64,000 nucleotides of DNA from Chryseobacterium gleum (GTDB lineage Bacteria; Bacteroidota; Bacteroidia; Flavobacteriales_D; Crocinitomicaceae), in contig CAMDFN010000002.1 in assembly GCA_945897565.1 (NCBI GenBank), positions 62,001 to 126,000 of the forward strand, written 5' to 3'. Made by a program: the position numbers and the translations under genes. Shown piece after piece: positions 17,370 to 26,030 of this stretch (the stretch's first letter is position 1; the number at the start of each line of letters is the position of its first letter). The notes below the pieces were generated by a model, which was not told where the DNA came from, made no database searches, and saw only the letters and a program-made list of their open reading frames with translations.

Positions 17370-19068
17370 AGCCATCTTGGTTTTGTGTGCCAATTTCTTT
17401 ACCCATTCTGAACATTTTCTTACTGATCAGCTGTCCATTTTCATTGAAGGCATAGAACGGTCCGTTTTTGAGTCCGCGTTTGTAGTGGATTTCATAAACG
17501 ATTCTGCCGTAGCGATCGTATTGCTTGAAAACACCATGTAATCTGCCATATTGGTACTGTGCCACAATAGTTGGCACCACACCTCCAGGATAATAGTTGA
17601 TCCAGGTGCCGTGCTTGAGCCCGTGGTAGTATTTGCCGGTTTCTTTGATTTGGTAATCTGCCTGTGAATACGCTTCATACGAACCATGAAAGTCGCTAAC
17701 CGTTTCTTTGAGCCCCATAATGGCGATGCCATCGGCTACGTTCTTTTGGGTAAAGACTTTGTAGTGTTGCTTCTCTTTGATCCGGCCATTGTTGAAATAG
17801 CCCGTCCATTCACCAACTTTATGGCCAGCTTTGTAGGTGCCCTCTAGTTTGAGCACGCCATCGGGCGCAAAAGATTCCCAAGCACCATCTAGTAGGCCTT
17901 CGTGAAAAGTGGTTTTGTCTTTGAGACGCCCGCTTTCCCAGTAATTGAGCCATTCGCCTTCTTCTTTTCCATTCGTGTAGCGTCCGGTCATTAGAAGCGT
18001 AGAATCTTCATACCAAGTTTGCCAAGTACCGGTGCGTAAGTCCTTGAGGTAACTACCCGTGCGATACAACGCACCATTTGGATAATAGTAAGTCCAGTTG
18101 CCGGTGCGCAAGTCTGTTTTGTAGTGCGCAACGTAAGAGAGCTGTCCGTTGGAGAAGTAATAATGCCAAATGCTATCTTGTTTGCCATTGTCAAAGTAGC
18201 CTTCCATATCCAATTTACCATCTTCCGTAAACCACTTCCAGTGCTGGGTTTTTAAGCCCATATTGTAAAATCCAAAATGAAGTGTATCGGTTTCGTTAGC
18301 CATTACAAGATAAACGCCATTTAAGGAGTCGGCACGGTAGGCAACTCTTTTTTCTAGCACGCCATCAAAACGGTAGAATTCCCAAACACCAGTTTTTTTC
18401 CCTTTTTCAAAAGTGCCTCCGACGGATAAAACGCCATTCGCCGTGCGCTCTTCAAAAGGCCCGGTTTTTAAACCACCTTGGAAAGTGTATAATTCTTTGA
18501 CGGTGCCGTCTACAAAATAGTTGATGATTTGACCATTTCCATCTTTGATAGTTTGTTGATGCGTGCTGTCTTCTTTCCAGAAGGCTTGTAGGTAGACGGT
18601 GTCATTTTGCACCCTTTCAATTGATTTAGGGTGCCCGTCTGCGTAGAAATATTCCCAAATCCCGATGGGGCTCCCTAGTTCAAATTGTCCTCGGATTTTA
18701 ATTTTACCATCTGATGCATATTCGCGGTAAATAGAGTCGGGGACATTGAACTTGAAATAGGATTCTTGCTTCAATTGTTTGTTGGGGTAGTAAAAGCTGC
18801 GTTTGCCGTAGAGCCGGTTGCGGTAGTAATTGGCTTCTTCCTCCAAGACACCGTCATAAGTATAAAAGAGCCATTTGCCGTGCTTCTCGGTTGTCTGAGG
18901 AGTGGCGGCACTCGTAAAATAGGCCCCATAACCCTGCATGTGTTTATTTTGCCCATCCCAGAAAATACGCACCTTGGGGCTGAGGTTTTCTTTGAGCACC
19001 TTTACGTCTTGTCCAAAAACAGCGCTCACTAGACAAACGCATATGACAAATGTTATTGTGCGCATCAT
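17356..19068 (-). CDS. Long YwqK/MORN-like repeat protein, secreted
   Basis: A 570-residue protein with a signal peptide (1-19) and about 17 repeats of 22-24 residues with the pattern G-x-W-x-x-Y-x-x-(D/N)G-x-L-x-x-x-x-x-Y-x-x-G-x-x-x-G. This is the YwqK ('antitoxin YwqK') or MORN-2 repeat, which forms a long flat beta-hairpin stack. Despite the family name I see no toxin gene nearby, and a secreted form is more likely a binding surface. It starts five bases after the LysE gene and should share its mRNA. The 3' end overlaps rsmA on the other strand. Confidence 0.85.
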   Translation of the reverse strand: MMRTITFVICVCLVSAVFGQDVKVLKENLSPKVRIFWDGQNKHMQGYGAYFTSAATPQTTEKHGKWLFYTYDGVLEEEANYYRNRLYGKRSFYYPNKQLKQESYFKFNVPDSIYREYASDGKIKIRGQFELGSPIGIWEYFYADGHPKSIERVQNDTVYLQAFWKEDSTHQQTIKDGNGQIINYFVDGTVKELYTFQGGLKTGPFEERTANGVLSVGGTFEKGKKTGVWEFYRFDGVLEKRVAYRADSLNGVYLVMANETDTLHFGFYNMGLKTQHWKWFTEDGKLDMEGYFDNGKQDSIWHYYFSNGQLSYVAHYKTDLRTGNWTYYYPNGALYRTGSYLKDLRTGTWQTWYEDSTLLMTGRYTNGKEEGEWLNYWESGRLKDKTTFHEGLLDGAWESFAPDGVLKLEGTYKAGHKVGEWTGYFNNGRIKEKQHYKVFTQKNVADGIAIMGLKETVSDFHGSYEAYSQADYQIKETGKYYHGLKHGTWINYYPGGVVPTIVAQYQYGRLHGVFKQYDRYGRIVYEIHYKRGLKNGPFYAFNENGQLISKKMFRMGKEIGTQNQDGFSPY

Positions 19069-19073
19069 AAACC

Positions 19074-19736
19074 TTAGAAAATAACGCGAAAAATGAAAAA
19101 TAGGCCAAAACCAATAAAGACGCTTCCAATCAATTTATTGAGTAAATTAAGCAGGCTGTGCGTTACTAAATTGCGGATTTTTTTGGCGGTGATGATTTTG
19201 AGAATATCAAAAGAAATGAAGGTAGCAAGGATGATACCTAAAAATAAGAACAAGAAACTATTGCTGTCGTCTGGGCTTTCTCGTTTGGCTACCGAGGCTA
19301 CACTTAACCAGTAAAAGATGACAAGAGGGTTGGCGAAGTTGAGCAAGAAGCCTTTGGCGATCATGAGTCCAAAATTCTTTTTTGGATCTTTGCTTTCTTT
19401 GAGATGGTATTTTTCAGTGACCTCTTCTAATTCTTGGTCGCCGTTGTGCATTTTTGATTTCTTGAGCAAATTGACAATCCCGAAAGCGATAAAAATGAGC
19501 CCACCAAGCACATCAAAAAGTTCTTTGTTTTTACCGGTCAGTAAAGAATTGATTTGTTCGACAAACAGAACAGATAAGAGAATATATAGGATATCGCTCA
19601 GCATGACACCAAAATCAATGGCCAATGCACTTCTAATGCCTTTAGTAATGCTGTTCTCGAGCAAAACAAAAAACACAGGCCCTGGTATCAAGGATAAGAT
19701 CAGGCCGATAGAAAACGCGTGGAACACTATATCCAT
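19074..19736 (-). CDS. LysE-family amino acid exporter
   Basis: A 220-residue inner-membrane protein with about six spans. The N-terminus FSIGLILSLIPGPVFFVLLENSI carries the family motif around PGP, and the middle NPLVIFYWLSV matches the fourth span. LysE/RhtB proteins export amino acids or related metabolites; the substrate here cannot be read from sequence. The promoter box ends four bases before the ATG. It leads a two-gene transcript with the YwqK-repeat protein. Confidence 0.9.
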   Translation of the reverse strand: MDIVFHAFSIGLILSLIPGPVFFVLLENSITKGIRSALAIDFGVMLSDILYILLSVLFVEQINSLLTGKNKELFDVLGGLIFIAFGIVNLLKKSKMHNGDQELEEVTEKYHLKESKDPKKNFGLMIAKGFLLNFANPLVIFYWLSVASVAKRESPDDSNSFLFLFLGIILATFISFDILKIITAKKIRNLVTHSLLNLLNKLIGSVFIGFGLFFIFRVIF

Positions 19737-19740
19737 TGAA

Positions 19741-19748
19741 CAAAAATA
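19741..19748 (-). promoter_or_regulatory. -7 box of the LysE gene, four bases from the ATG
   Basis: Minus strand TATTTTTG, followed by TTCA and the ATG ending at 19736. It is an exact TAnnTTTG match and predicts a leaderless mRNA. Confidence 0.65.
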
Positions 19749-19822
19749 GCTTTTAATGCACTAGAAATGCTTGAAGTGGACTAATGTTACGGACAGCGCG
19801 ATGTTTATTTCGGGAAATGCAC

Positions 19823-19830
19823 TAAATTTG
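19823..19830 (+). promoter_or_regulatory. -7 box of the small acidic protein gene
   Basis: TAAATTTG, 18 bases before the ATG at 19849. It lies inside the longer open frame that begins at 19771, which argues for the later start. Confidence 0.5.
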
Positions 19831-19848
19831 TTGCTCAATTTAGAGAAC

Positions 19849-20208
19849 ATGAAAACATTGCGCGCCAATCAAAAACTTGAACAAATCATTGCTAATATCG
19901 AAGAGAAGGGCTTAGAGGCTCCCAAATTGATAGACGAACTCAAAGAGCTCAGAGAAATGGCTTTGCTCGAACAAGACCCATTGGTGGTAAAGTCTTTGCG
20001 TCTTACCTATGAGTTTCTTCAAGAAAACGATTGCTTTGATGTTGAGGCGCAATACGAAGAAGATGAAGAAGGCAACGAGTATCCTATTGAAATCGAGGAC
20101 AAAGAAAACCTACTATACTTCTTGAACCTTCTCAAAAACGCAGAGCATAAAATCAACCGCGAAGAAATCAAAGATTACCGTTCAGCGCTCAAATTAGAAT
20201 TATACTAA
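19849..20208 (+). CDS. Small acidic helical protein of unknown function
   Basis: A 119-residue protein starting MKTLRANQK. It is rich in Glu and Asp, with predicted helices (about 1-60), a strongly acidic turn YEEDEEGNEYPIEIEDKEN (about 71-89) and a basic-acidic C-terminal helix. There is no signal peptide, membrane span or cysteine pair, and I recognise no family. The frame is open from 19771, but the -7 box at 19823 favours the ATG at 19849. It is a single gene between the divergent LysE gene and a shared terminator. Confidence 0.7.
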   Translation: MKTLRANQKLEQIIANIEEKGLEAPKLIDELKELREMALLEQDPLVVKSLRLTYEFLQENDCFDVEAQYEEDEEGNEYPIEIEDKENLLYFLNLLKNAEHKINREEIKDYRSALKLELY

Positions 20209-20284
20209 GCAACCATTTTACACTGACACTCGTCTCAAGTAAAAGAGCAAGTCATTGTTCATTTTGGTTTTAATTATCTTGCAG

Positions 20285-20316
20285 AAAAACCTGGAATTAC
20301 CTTCCAGGTTTTTTTA
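20285..20316. terminator. Bidirectional terminator
   Basis: AACCTGGAA and its complement pair around the five-base loop TTACC, flanked by A and T runs on both sides. It can end the acidic-protein mRNA on plus and the nuclease mRNA on minus. The minus-strand stop codon (20314-20316) lies inside its T-run. Confidence 0.87.
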
Positions 20317-23112
20317 TGTACAAAACTGGCAATACTTCGCTTTTTGTTCATGAGAAAAAGCAGTTTCAGCATCAAGTAGCTCCAAAATAAGCGTCTGAAC
20401 TCCTTCTTCAAAAAGGGCCGGCACAAAGGTTAAATCTGTGTTTTTATCCATGCACAACGCGAAGTCTTCGGCGCGATTGATCAGGGATTCTATACGCGCC
20501 TCTGCTGGTAAGTGTCCGAATTTTTCACGAAAGAACATACTATATAGACAGAGCTGCAGCGCGTGTTTTGGTTTGGTGAAATTGGTATAGGCGTCGTCTT
20601 TGCCCGTCATTTTGACATCGACATCATTTACCTTTCCTGATTTGTAGTCAATTACGCGGTAGTGGTTGTTGCCAATGCAGTCAATGCGGTCAATATATCC
20701 GACAAAATGAATCGGAATGGCTTCTTGTTCGAATTGAATAGTTTGAGACAATTCAAATTTGGCCTCTAGTTGGATAATATAAAGCGGCTCTTGAAGCGCC
20801 TCGACAAACGAGAGTTCTTTGAGCAAAGTTTGTTTAGTGAGGTCGAGGGCCATTTCAAAGCTGAGCAAGTTTTTGCCGCGCGCAAAGAGCGTTTCGTTTT
20901 GGTCAAAGTAATTCAAGAAATACTTGCGCAAGACCGCCGGATAGGTGGTGAGCATTTGCGAAAGTGCTTTTTCTGTTAAGGGGCCCGGCGTAGGCGTAAC
21001 TTGCACACCCTGTTTGTCGCGTTGGGCAAACGGGGTATAGAGTTCTTCTAAACAGTTGTGAATGAGAGAACCAAATGTACTGGAGGCCAAGTCTTCTTCT
21101 ACTTCGTCTTCTTCGCCAAACTCTACAACATATCGATAGTAGAAATCGAGGGGGCAAGTGATGTATTTGCGCAGTGCTGATGCAGAAACATTCCCCGCTA
21201 AATAGGTTTTAATGCGCGCTTGTATGGCGGGTGTCTTTGAAATGAGCGTTTGGGTAGTGCTTTGGGTTGTCGCAGGAATTTGATAGAAAAATTCTTCCCA
21301 AGTACTGTGCTGATTTTGTTGCATCCACTCCATTTTGAGTTGCAAGAGGTAACGGCTGCGCTCATGACTACCCAACACCTCGCTTGTTGAGGTATAAGTG
21401 AAAACCAACTCGCGCGCATGATGGAGTAATCTGTAAAAATGTTGGGCAAATAGACCCTGTTTGTCACGGTTGTTGGGCATGCCAAAAGCTGCGCGCAAGT
21501 CCATTGGAATAATACTCTGGATGGGGTTGGTAGGCGGCAACTTACCTTCGTTCATGCCGAGCACATAAATGCGTTCAAAGTCGAGTAAGCGCGTCTCGAG
21601 TAAACCGGTAAGCTGCAAACCTGTTGTTGGGCTACCAAGATAGGCGAGGTTGCTGCGCGTCCAGTGCTGGTAAAATAATTTTTTGAAGCTGCTCAGGGCC
21701 ATTTTTGGAAAATCGGCATCGACAAATATTTCAAACTGTCGACATGCGAGTTCAAATGAGAGCAAAGCGGTGCGTTCAAAATCATTGGCTGCTGGAATAT
21801 ATGCTAGCAAGATGCTATTGATTTTGCGCAATTGTTGGATGGCTTTTTGCCAATCTGAATCCCAGGAAGAAGCTAAAATGCGGATGAGTTCAAGTAGTTG
21901 AGGGTCTAGTTGGAGCTGATCTACGTTCTGAAATACCCGGTTGTTTTTGACCGTTTTGTATTCTGCTGCCGCCAACAAGCCTTGTTGCTTTTGGTCAAAT
22001 GCAAGGGTGGTAAAGGCATGGTGACAAAACCGCTGAAAATCTTTGTAATAAAGAGCTTTTGTCTTGAATTTGAGTTGGTTTTCTTGAAGTTGAAAGCAGA
22101 GGTCTACCCAAGTTCTGACAGGTGTCTGATCGAGCGGTAGCCCAAGCGTAATATTCGCTTGCCCCACTATTTTTGGGATATTTCGAATAGCGGCGTGCAC
22201 CAAATTTTCGTCGGCCAGCAACACCAAGACTTCACTCCAATCAGCAACTGGATTTTCAAGTAGTTCGGTAGCCAACACCTTTACTTGTCCGATATGTTGG
22301 GCACATTCAATAACTTTAACCTTATAACTAGCTGTTTGCAGCGCGTTGCGCAAGTTTTCTGGTTGCTTTTGGCCAAAGAACTGTAAATTTTTACGCTGAA
22401 AGTGGCCGGCTTCGTGAAATTTATTGTTGAGGTAGAATTGGTCTGAATCGATGATGAATTCGGCTTGTTTTTTATCGATGAGGTATTTGATGATGCGCTG
22501 TTCTGCCGCGGATAAAGCATTGAATCCGACAAAAATATAGTGCATATTATCTTCAAAATACTGTGCCGGATTTTCAGCGAGTTGTCGGTAGGCCTGCGCC
22601 TTGCTACAGCCTTTGAGTTCTTTGAACCTAAGCTGTAGCCCTTCGTGAAGCTGTGGAATGAGTTCCCAAAACTCCATGAATTTTTTTTGCGAAGCAGAGT
22701 ATGATTCTTCATCAATTTGCCAGCTTTCAAGCGCTTTAATGGAAGCTAGATTTTTATAGAGTTGTTGGTGATCGACCAAATAACGATCGACGTCATCGAA
22801 GTCGGAGAGCAGAATGGGCCCCCAGGTGAGGTAATCTTCAAAAGACAGCGCTGCTTCTTTGAGCTTGGTTTGGTAAATCTTATAGAGTTCGAGTAGGGCT
22901 TTGGTGGGGTGTAGGATCTCTTGCGCACACAGGGTAGCTACCCATTGGTCTATAGTGAGAATATGCGGTGAAATCAACGGCCCGTTGTTGGCCGTAAAAA
23001 GCGCATTGAGTAAATAGCGCTTGGCGCGTTCTGAGGGCAATAGAACGGTTAAGTTTTTGGGGTCGTGTCCTTTTTGGAGGATGTCTTTGGCTAGTTGATC
23101 CAGAAATTTCAT
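20314..23112 (-). CDS. AddB-like PD-(D/E)XK nuclease
   Basis: A 932-residue cytoplasmic protein of AddB/RexB type, the partner of an AddA helicase-nuclease in double-strand break repair. The long helicase-like region has no Walker A, as in AddB. The C-terminal nuclease has GSLIHNCLEELY, GYIDRID, the catalytic core VIDYKSGK and the downstream QLCLY. AddB proteins hold a 4Fe-4S cluster with one cysteine before the nuclease and three at the C-terminus. Here I see ITCPLDFYYRY and the last residues YCQFCT, so only three of the four are evident. It is the last gene of the hutI-TraB-nuclease operon. The matching AddA is not in this window. Confidence 0.85.
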   Translation of the reverse strand: MKFLDQLAKDILQKGHDPKNLTVLLPSERAKRYLLNALFTANNGPLISPHILTIDQWVATLCAQEILHPTKALLELYKIYQTKLKEAALSFEDYLTWGPILLSDFDDVDRYLVDHQQLYKNLASIKALESWQIDEESYSASQKKFMEFWELIPQLHEGLQLRFKELKGCSKAQAYRQLAENPAQYFEDNMHYIFVGFNALSAAEQRIIKYLIDKKQAEFIIDSDQFYLNNKFHEAGHFQRKNLQFFGQKQPENLRNALQTASYKVKVIECAQHIGQVKVLATELLENPVADWSEVLVLLADENLVHAAIRNIPKIVGQANITLGLPLDQTPVRTWVDLCFQLQENQLKFKTKALYYKDFQRFCHHAFTTLAFDQKQQGLLAAAEYKTVKNNRVFQNVDQLQLDPQLLELIRILASSWDSDWQKAIQQLRKINSILLAYIPAANDFERTALLSFELACRQFEIFVDADFPKMALSSFKKLFYQHWTRSNLAYLGSPTTGLQLTGLLETRLLDFERIYVLGMNEGKLPPTNPIQSIIPMDLRAAFGMPNNRDKQGLFAQHFYRLLHHARELVFTYTSTSEVLGSHERSRYLLQLKMEWMQQNQHSTWEEFFYQIPATTQSTTQTLISKTPAIQARIKTYLAGNVSASALRKYITCPLDFYYRYVVEFGEEDEVEEDLASSTFGSLIHNCLEELYTPFAQRDKQGVQVTPTPGPLTEKALSQMLTTYPAVLRKYFLNYFDQNETLFARGKNLLSFEMALDLTKQTLLKELSFVEALQEPLYIIQLEAKFELSQTIQFEQEAIPIHFVGYIDRIDCIGNNHYRVIDYKSGKVNDVDVKMTGKDDAYTNFTKPKHALQLCLYSMFFREKFGHLPAEARIESLINRAEDFALCMDKNTDLTFVPALFEEGVQTLILELLDAETAFSHEQKAKYCQFCT

Positions 23113-23129
23113 GCGCCTATGTAGTTAAC

Positions 23130-24350
23130 TTACTCGAACCAAACCTTTTCAAAGAAGGAAAAAGGCCGATTGGAATGCATGAATTTATGGCCGCCATATG
23201 ATTTGATGATGGCAAAGTAGTTGGCGCCAAATTGAATTTGGACAAAATTAAGGCCTTCTGGGTAGGTGTCTGACAAGCCTTGAAAGACAATGGAGCCGTC
23301 TGCTAATGTTTTTTTGGTCATGGTAGCTCCGGCAGGGGGGTTGATATAAATACTGGCGATTTCTTCTGCTGAAATAGTGGTGTCGCGCAGTTGAATATTG
23401 ATTTCAAAGGTATTGCCTTGGCCGAGCTCGCGGTAAATGAGTTTTTGGGAGCCGTCGGGCAAGCTGAGCGCAAGTGGTTTGCCTGGAAACTTGGCTATTA
23501 AACCAGATTTTTGATCTATGTAAATGGATTCGGTTTGTTTTTTGATCAAGCGCTTGCTTTGTGGCGCCTGTGGGCTGATTGTCCAATGGACTGGCCGTAC
23601 TTTGTAGCCCCGTGCGCGCAGCAGTTGCAAGAGCCCTTCTTCGCCACCTAAATGACCTGCACCCACAGCGCAAAAGAAAGATTGAGGTGCTTTAAGCAAC
23701 TCTAAAAGTTTATTGAGCATGAGTAGGTTGCGCTTCACAATCACTTCATCGTAGAGGTTTTCTTGAACAGAAAGATAGGATTTCATGAAGCGCTGCAATG
23801 CATCGAGGTCTCCGCGCAAATAAAGTTCGAGTAGTTTTTCTTGTGTGAAAGCATTGATTTGGTTGTCGATGATGCGGCGCTCGCTGAGCTTGAATTCATT
23901 GGATAAGGCGTATTGGTCCTCAACTTTTTCGAGCGCAATGGTTTCTTTACCTAATTGGAGCCCGAGCACTTGAAAGTAAGCATCTAAAAACTGCGGCATA
24001 CCATCTTCAGTTCCGTAGAGGGTTTGGGAGGTCATGACCAGACTCGTGTAAGACTTGCCCTTGTCGTCGAAGCGTGTTTCGGGTAAGTTTTTGCGGGTGT
24101 CCATGGTTGAGAAAAGGCTGTAGATGTCGGTCTCGAGTACGATTTTTTGCGCTTGGTCAAATGCAAAATAGACGCTATCAGATAGTTCAAAAAGTGCGCG
24201 GTCATTGGCATGAAGGGTGCCAAATAGGTAAGATTTTACACCTGATTTTGGGTTGCTCACCTCCCAAAGGAGCTCTTTATCGAGTTCTATGAGTTGTGTC
24301 AGCCCTAAATTGGAGCTCAGTAAAGCCAGTAAAATGAGTGCCGTACGCAT
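23130..24350 (-). CDS. TraB/GumN-family protein
   Basis: A 406-residue protein with a signal peptide (start MRTALILLALL) and a TraB/GumN domain in the first 270 residues. The domain has the conserved SYLFGTLHAND near the N-terminus and AVGAGHLGGEEGLLQLLRARGYKVRPV as the closing motif. Family members resemble erythromycin-esterase/Tiki-type metalloproteases; the bacterial role is unknown. About 130 further residues follow, beta-rich, of no known family. The ATG at 24350 is preferred, 14 bases after the hutI stop. The open frame reaches 24368. Confidence 0.87.
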   Translation of the reverse strand: MRTALILLALLSSNLGLTQLIELDKELLWEVSNPKSGVKSYLFGTLHANDRALFELSDSVYFAFDQAQKIVLETDIYSLFSTMDTRKNLPETRFDDKGKSYTSLVMTSQTLYGTEDGMPQFLDAYFQVLGLQLGKETIALEKVEDQYALSNEFKLSERRIIDNQINAFTQEKLLELYLRGDLDALQRFMKSYLSVQENLYDEVIVKRNLLMLNKLLELLKAPQSFFCAVGAGHLGGEEGLLQLLRARGYKVRPVHWTISPQAPQSKRLIKKQTESIYIDQKSGLIAKFPGKPLALSLPDGSQKLIYRELGQGNTFEINIQLRDTTISAEEIASIYINPPAGATMTKKTLADGSIVFQGLSDTYPEGLNFVQIQFGANYFAIIKSYGGHKFMHSNRPFSFFEKVWFE

Positions 24351-24364
24351 GTATTCAAAGTTAA

Positions 24365-25597
24365 TCAAATAAAAACACGTTGAATGTGTTTTTCTGTGTA
24401 GGCATAAGCTAAATAAGCCAAAGATGGCAGTTCTTTTGTCAAAAGAATGGGTGATTTTCTGCCCAAAGCAATTTTGCCATGGGTATGCCCGACCTCAAGG
24501 GCAGCAGCAGCATTAATGGTGAGCGCGTTGATAGCTGCCTCCGGCGTCATTTTCATCTTGATACAAGCCAAAGAGAGTATGTGCATAAGGTCATAACTTG
24601 GCGCAGAACCCGGATTGAAATCGCTGGCAAGGGCTACAATAGCGTTTGCAGCCATGAGCTCTTTGGCGGCGCCAAATGGAATCGATAAGAAATGCGAACA
24701 GCCCGGCAAGAGTGTTGCTACACAATTGCTATTGGCAAGAGCGTCGAGGTCTTGTTGGTCTAGTTCTTCGAGGTGATCTACCGAGATGGCGCCTTTGGCA
24801 ATTGCTGCCGGCACGCCACCTAACACTGAAAACTGATTGACATGCACTTTAGGCTTGAGACCGTACCGGGCACCAGCATCTAAAATTTGCTCCATTTCGG
24901 CAGTGCTGAAATAACTGCGTTCGCAAAAAACATCGATGTAGTCTGCGAGATGTTCGGCTGCAATTGCGGGCAACATTTCGTTGATGAGTAGTGCGATGTA
25001 GTCTTCGCGCTTGGTTTTGTAGTCTTGTGGGATGGCATGCGCACCTAGAAAAGTAGCTTTGATGGATATTGGAGCCGTTTCTTTGAGCTTTTTGATAACG
25101 CGCAACATTTTGAGTTCGCCAGCTACACTTAAGCCGTAGCCAGATTTGATTTCGACAGCGCCTGTTCCGGCAGCCTGCATTTTTTGAAGGCGTTCGAAGG
25201 CAGCAGCATAGAGCGCAGCTTCAGACAGTTCGTTTAGTTTTTTGGCCGAATTGAGGATGCCGCCGCCTTTGGCCGCAATTTCTTCATAAGTAAGGCCGTT
25301 GATCCGATCTACAAATTCTTCTTCACGGCTTGCGGCAAATACGGTATGGGTGTGTGAATCGATAAATGCCGGTAGCACAAAGCAATTTGTCGCGTCGATG
25401 ACTTCGACATCTCGCCAGTCTGTAATACCTGGCCATTCGTTCATTGGGCCATAGGCAATGACTTCGTTGTCTTCGAGCGCTAAGTAGGCATTTTCAATGA
25501 GTGGCAATTGGTTCATCTGAGCGCCGCGCAGCACCAACGGCAGGTCTTCACCTGCTTGCACTAGCCCTTTGATATTCTTGATAAATTGTTTACGCAT
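24365..25597 (-). CDS. hutI: Imidazolonepropionase
   Basis: Third step of histidine breakdown: hydrolyses imidazolonepropionate to formiminoglutamate. The 410-residue amidohydrolase has the metal-binding DSHTHTVF, the lysine/glutamate region EIKSGYGL, HVNQFS and the late ASDFNPGSAPS. ATG 25597 is chosen because the -7 box (25612-25619) ends two bases before the alternative GTG at 25609. No other hut gene is in the window. It leads a co-directional run with the TraB/GumN gene and the AddB-like nuclease, an unrelated mix. Confidence 0.95.
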   Translation of the reverse strand: MRKQFIKNIKGLVQAGEDLPLVLRGAQMNQLPLIENAYLALEDNEVIAYGPMNEWPGITDWRDVEVIDATNCFVLPAFIDSHTHTVFAASREEEFVDRINGLTYEEIAAKGGGILNSAKKLNELSEAALYAAAFERLQKMQAAGTGAVEIKSGYGLSVAGELKMLRVIKKLKETAPISIKATFLGAHAIPQDYKTKREDYIALLINEMLPAIAAEHLADYIDVFCERSYFSTAEMEQILDAGARYGLKPKVHVNQFSVLGGVPAAIAKGAISVDHLEELDQQDLDALANSNCVATLLPGCSHFLSIPFGAAKELMAANAIVALASDFNPGSAPSYDLMHILSLACIKMKMTPEAAINALTINAAAALEVGHTHGKIALGRKSPILLTKELPSLAYLAYAYTEKHIQRVFI

Positions 25598-25611
25598 ACG
25601 TATTTTCACTG

Positions 25612-25619
25612 TAAAGATA
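25612..25619 (-). promoter_or_regulatory. -7 box of the hutI operon
   Basis: Minus strand TATCTTTA, 14 bases before the ATG at 25597. It faces the yraN box in a divergent promoter region of only about 50 bases. Confidence 0.5.
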
Positions 25620-25634
25620 AGGGCAATTTAGGCT

Positions 25635-25642
25635 TAATTTCG
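25635..25642 (+). promoter_or_regulatory. Imperfect -7 box of yraN
   Basis: TAATTTCG (one mismatch to TAnnTTTG), five bases before the ATG at 25648. It nearly repeats the four-base spacing seen at eight other genes. Confidence 0.4.
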
Positions 25643-25647
25643 TTCCG

Positions 25648-26028
25648 ATGACACAAAGAAATTCAGACATGAAGCACGATGTGCTCGGTAAATGGGGTGA
25701 AGCCTACGCCTTGCAGCAGTTGCTTGGGCTGGGTTATGCCATTAAAGCCCGCAATTACAAATTCAACCGGATGGAAATCGATTTGATCATGACCGATGGC
25801 CAAACGTTGGTGGTGGTGGAGGTCAAAACGCGCCACAGCGCAGCGCATGGCGAACCCTGGCGCGCAGTTAATTTGGCCAAGCAAAAGCAGCTTATTAGAG
25901 TGGCTAACTACTTTGCAAAATCCATTGAATGGCCGCATGAGGTGCGTTTTGATGTCGTGTCTATAGTGCACAACAGCAACCACACCGATCTTCAACACAT
26001 CAAAGATGCGTTCAGTCCAAGGCCTTGA
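25648..26028 (+). CDS. yraN: YraN/UPF0102-family putative endonuclease-like protein
   Basis: A 126-residue cytoplasmic protein with the family order GKWGEAYALQQL, GYAIKARNYKF, EIDLIM and VVVEVKTRHS. The E-x-D...E-V-K arrangement is that of a PD-(D/E)XK nuclease fold, but activity is unproven for most members. ATG 25648 is used because of the -7 box five bases upstream; an ATG at 25669 also exists. The gene converges on lpdA with two bases between the stops. Confidence 0.92.
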   Translation: MTQRNSDMKHDVLGKWGEAYALQQLLGLGYAIKARNYKFNRMEIDLIMTDGQTLVVVEVKTRHSAAHGEPWRAVNLAKQKQLIRVANYFAKSIEWPHEVRFDVVSIVHNSNHTDLQHIKDAFSPRP

Positions 26029-26030
26029 TT

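Noticed and set aside
17356-19068. Toxin-antitoxin system
   Set aside because: The YwqK family name suggests an antitoxin, but the protein has a signal peptide and no toxin-like gene is adjacent.
20209-20285. Possible small RNA before the bidirectional terminator
   Set aside because: The stretch is bounded by a terminator but I see no -7 box: TTATCTTG lies only a few bases before the hairpin, and the 3' tail of the acidic-protein mRNA explains the sequence.
24365-25597. Histidine-use gene cluster
   Set aside because: Only hutI is present; the neighbours are a TraB/GumN protein and a nuclease.
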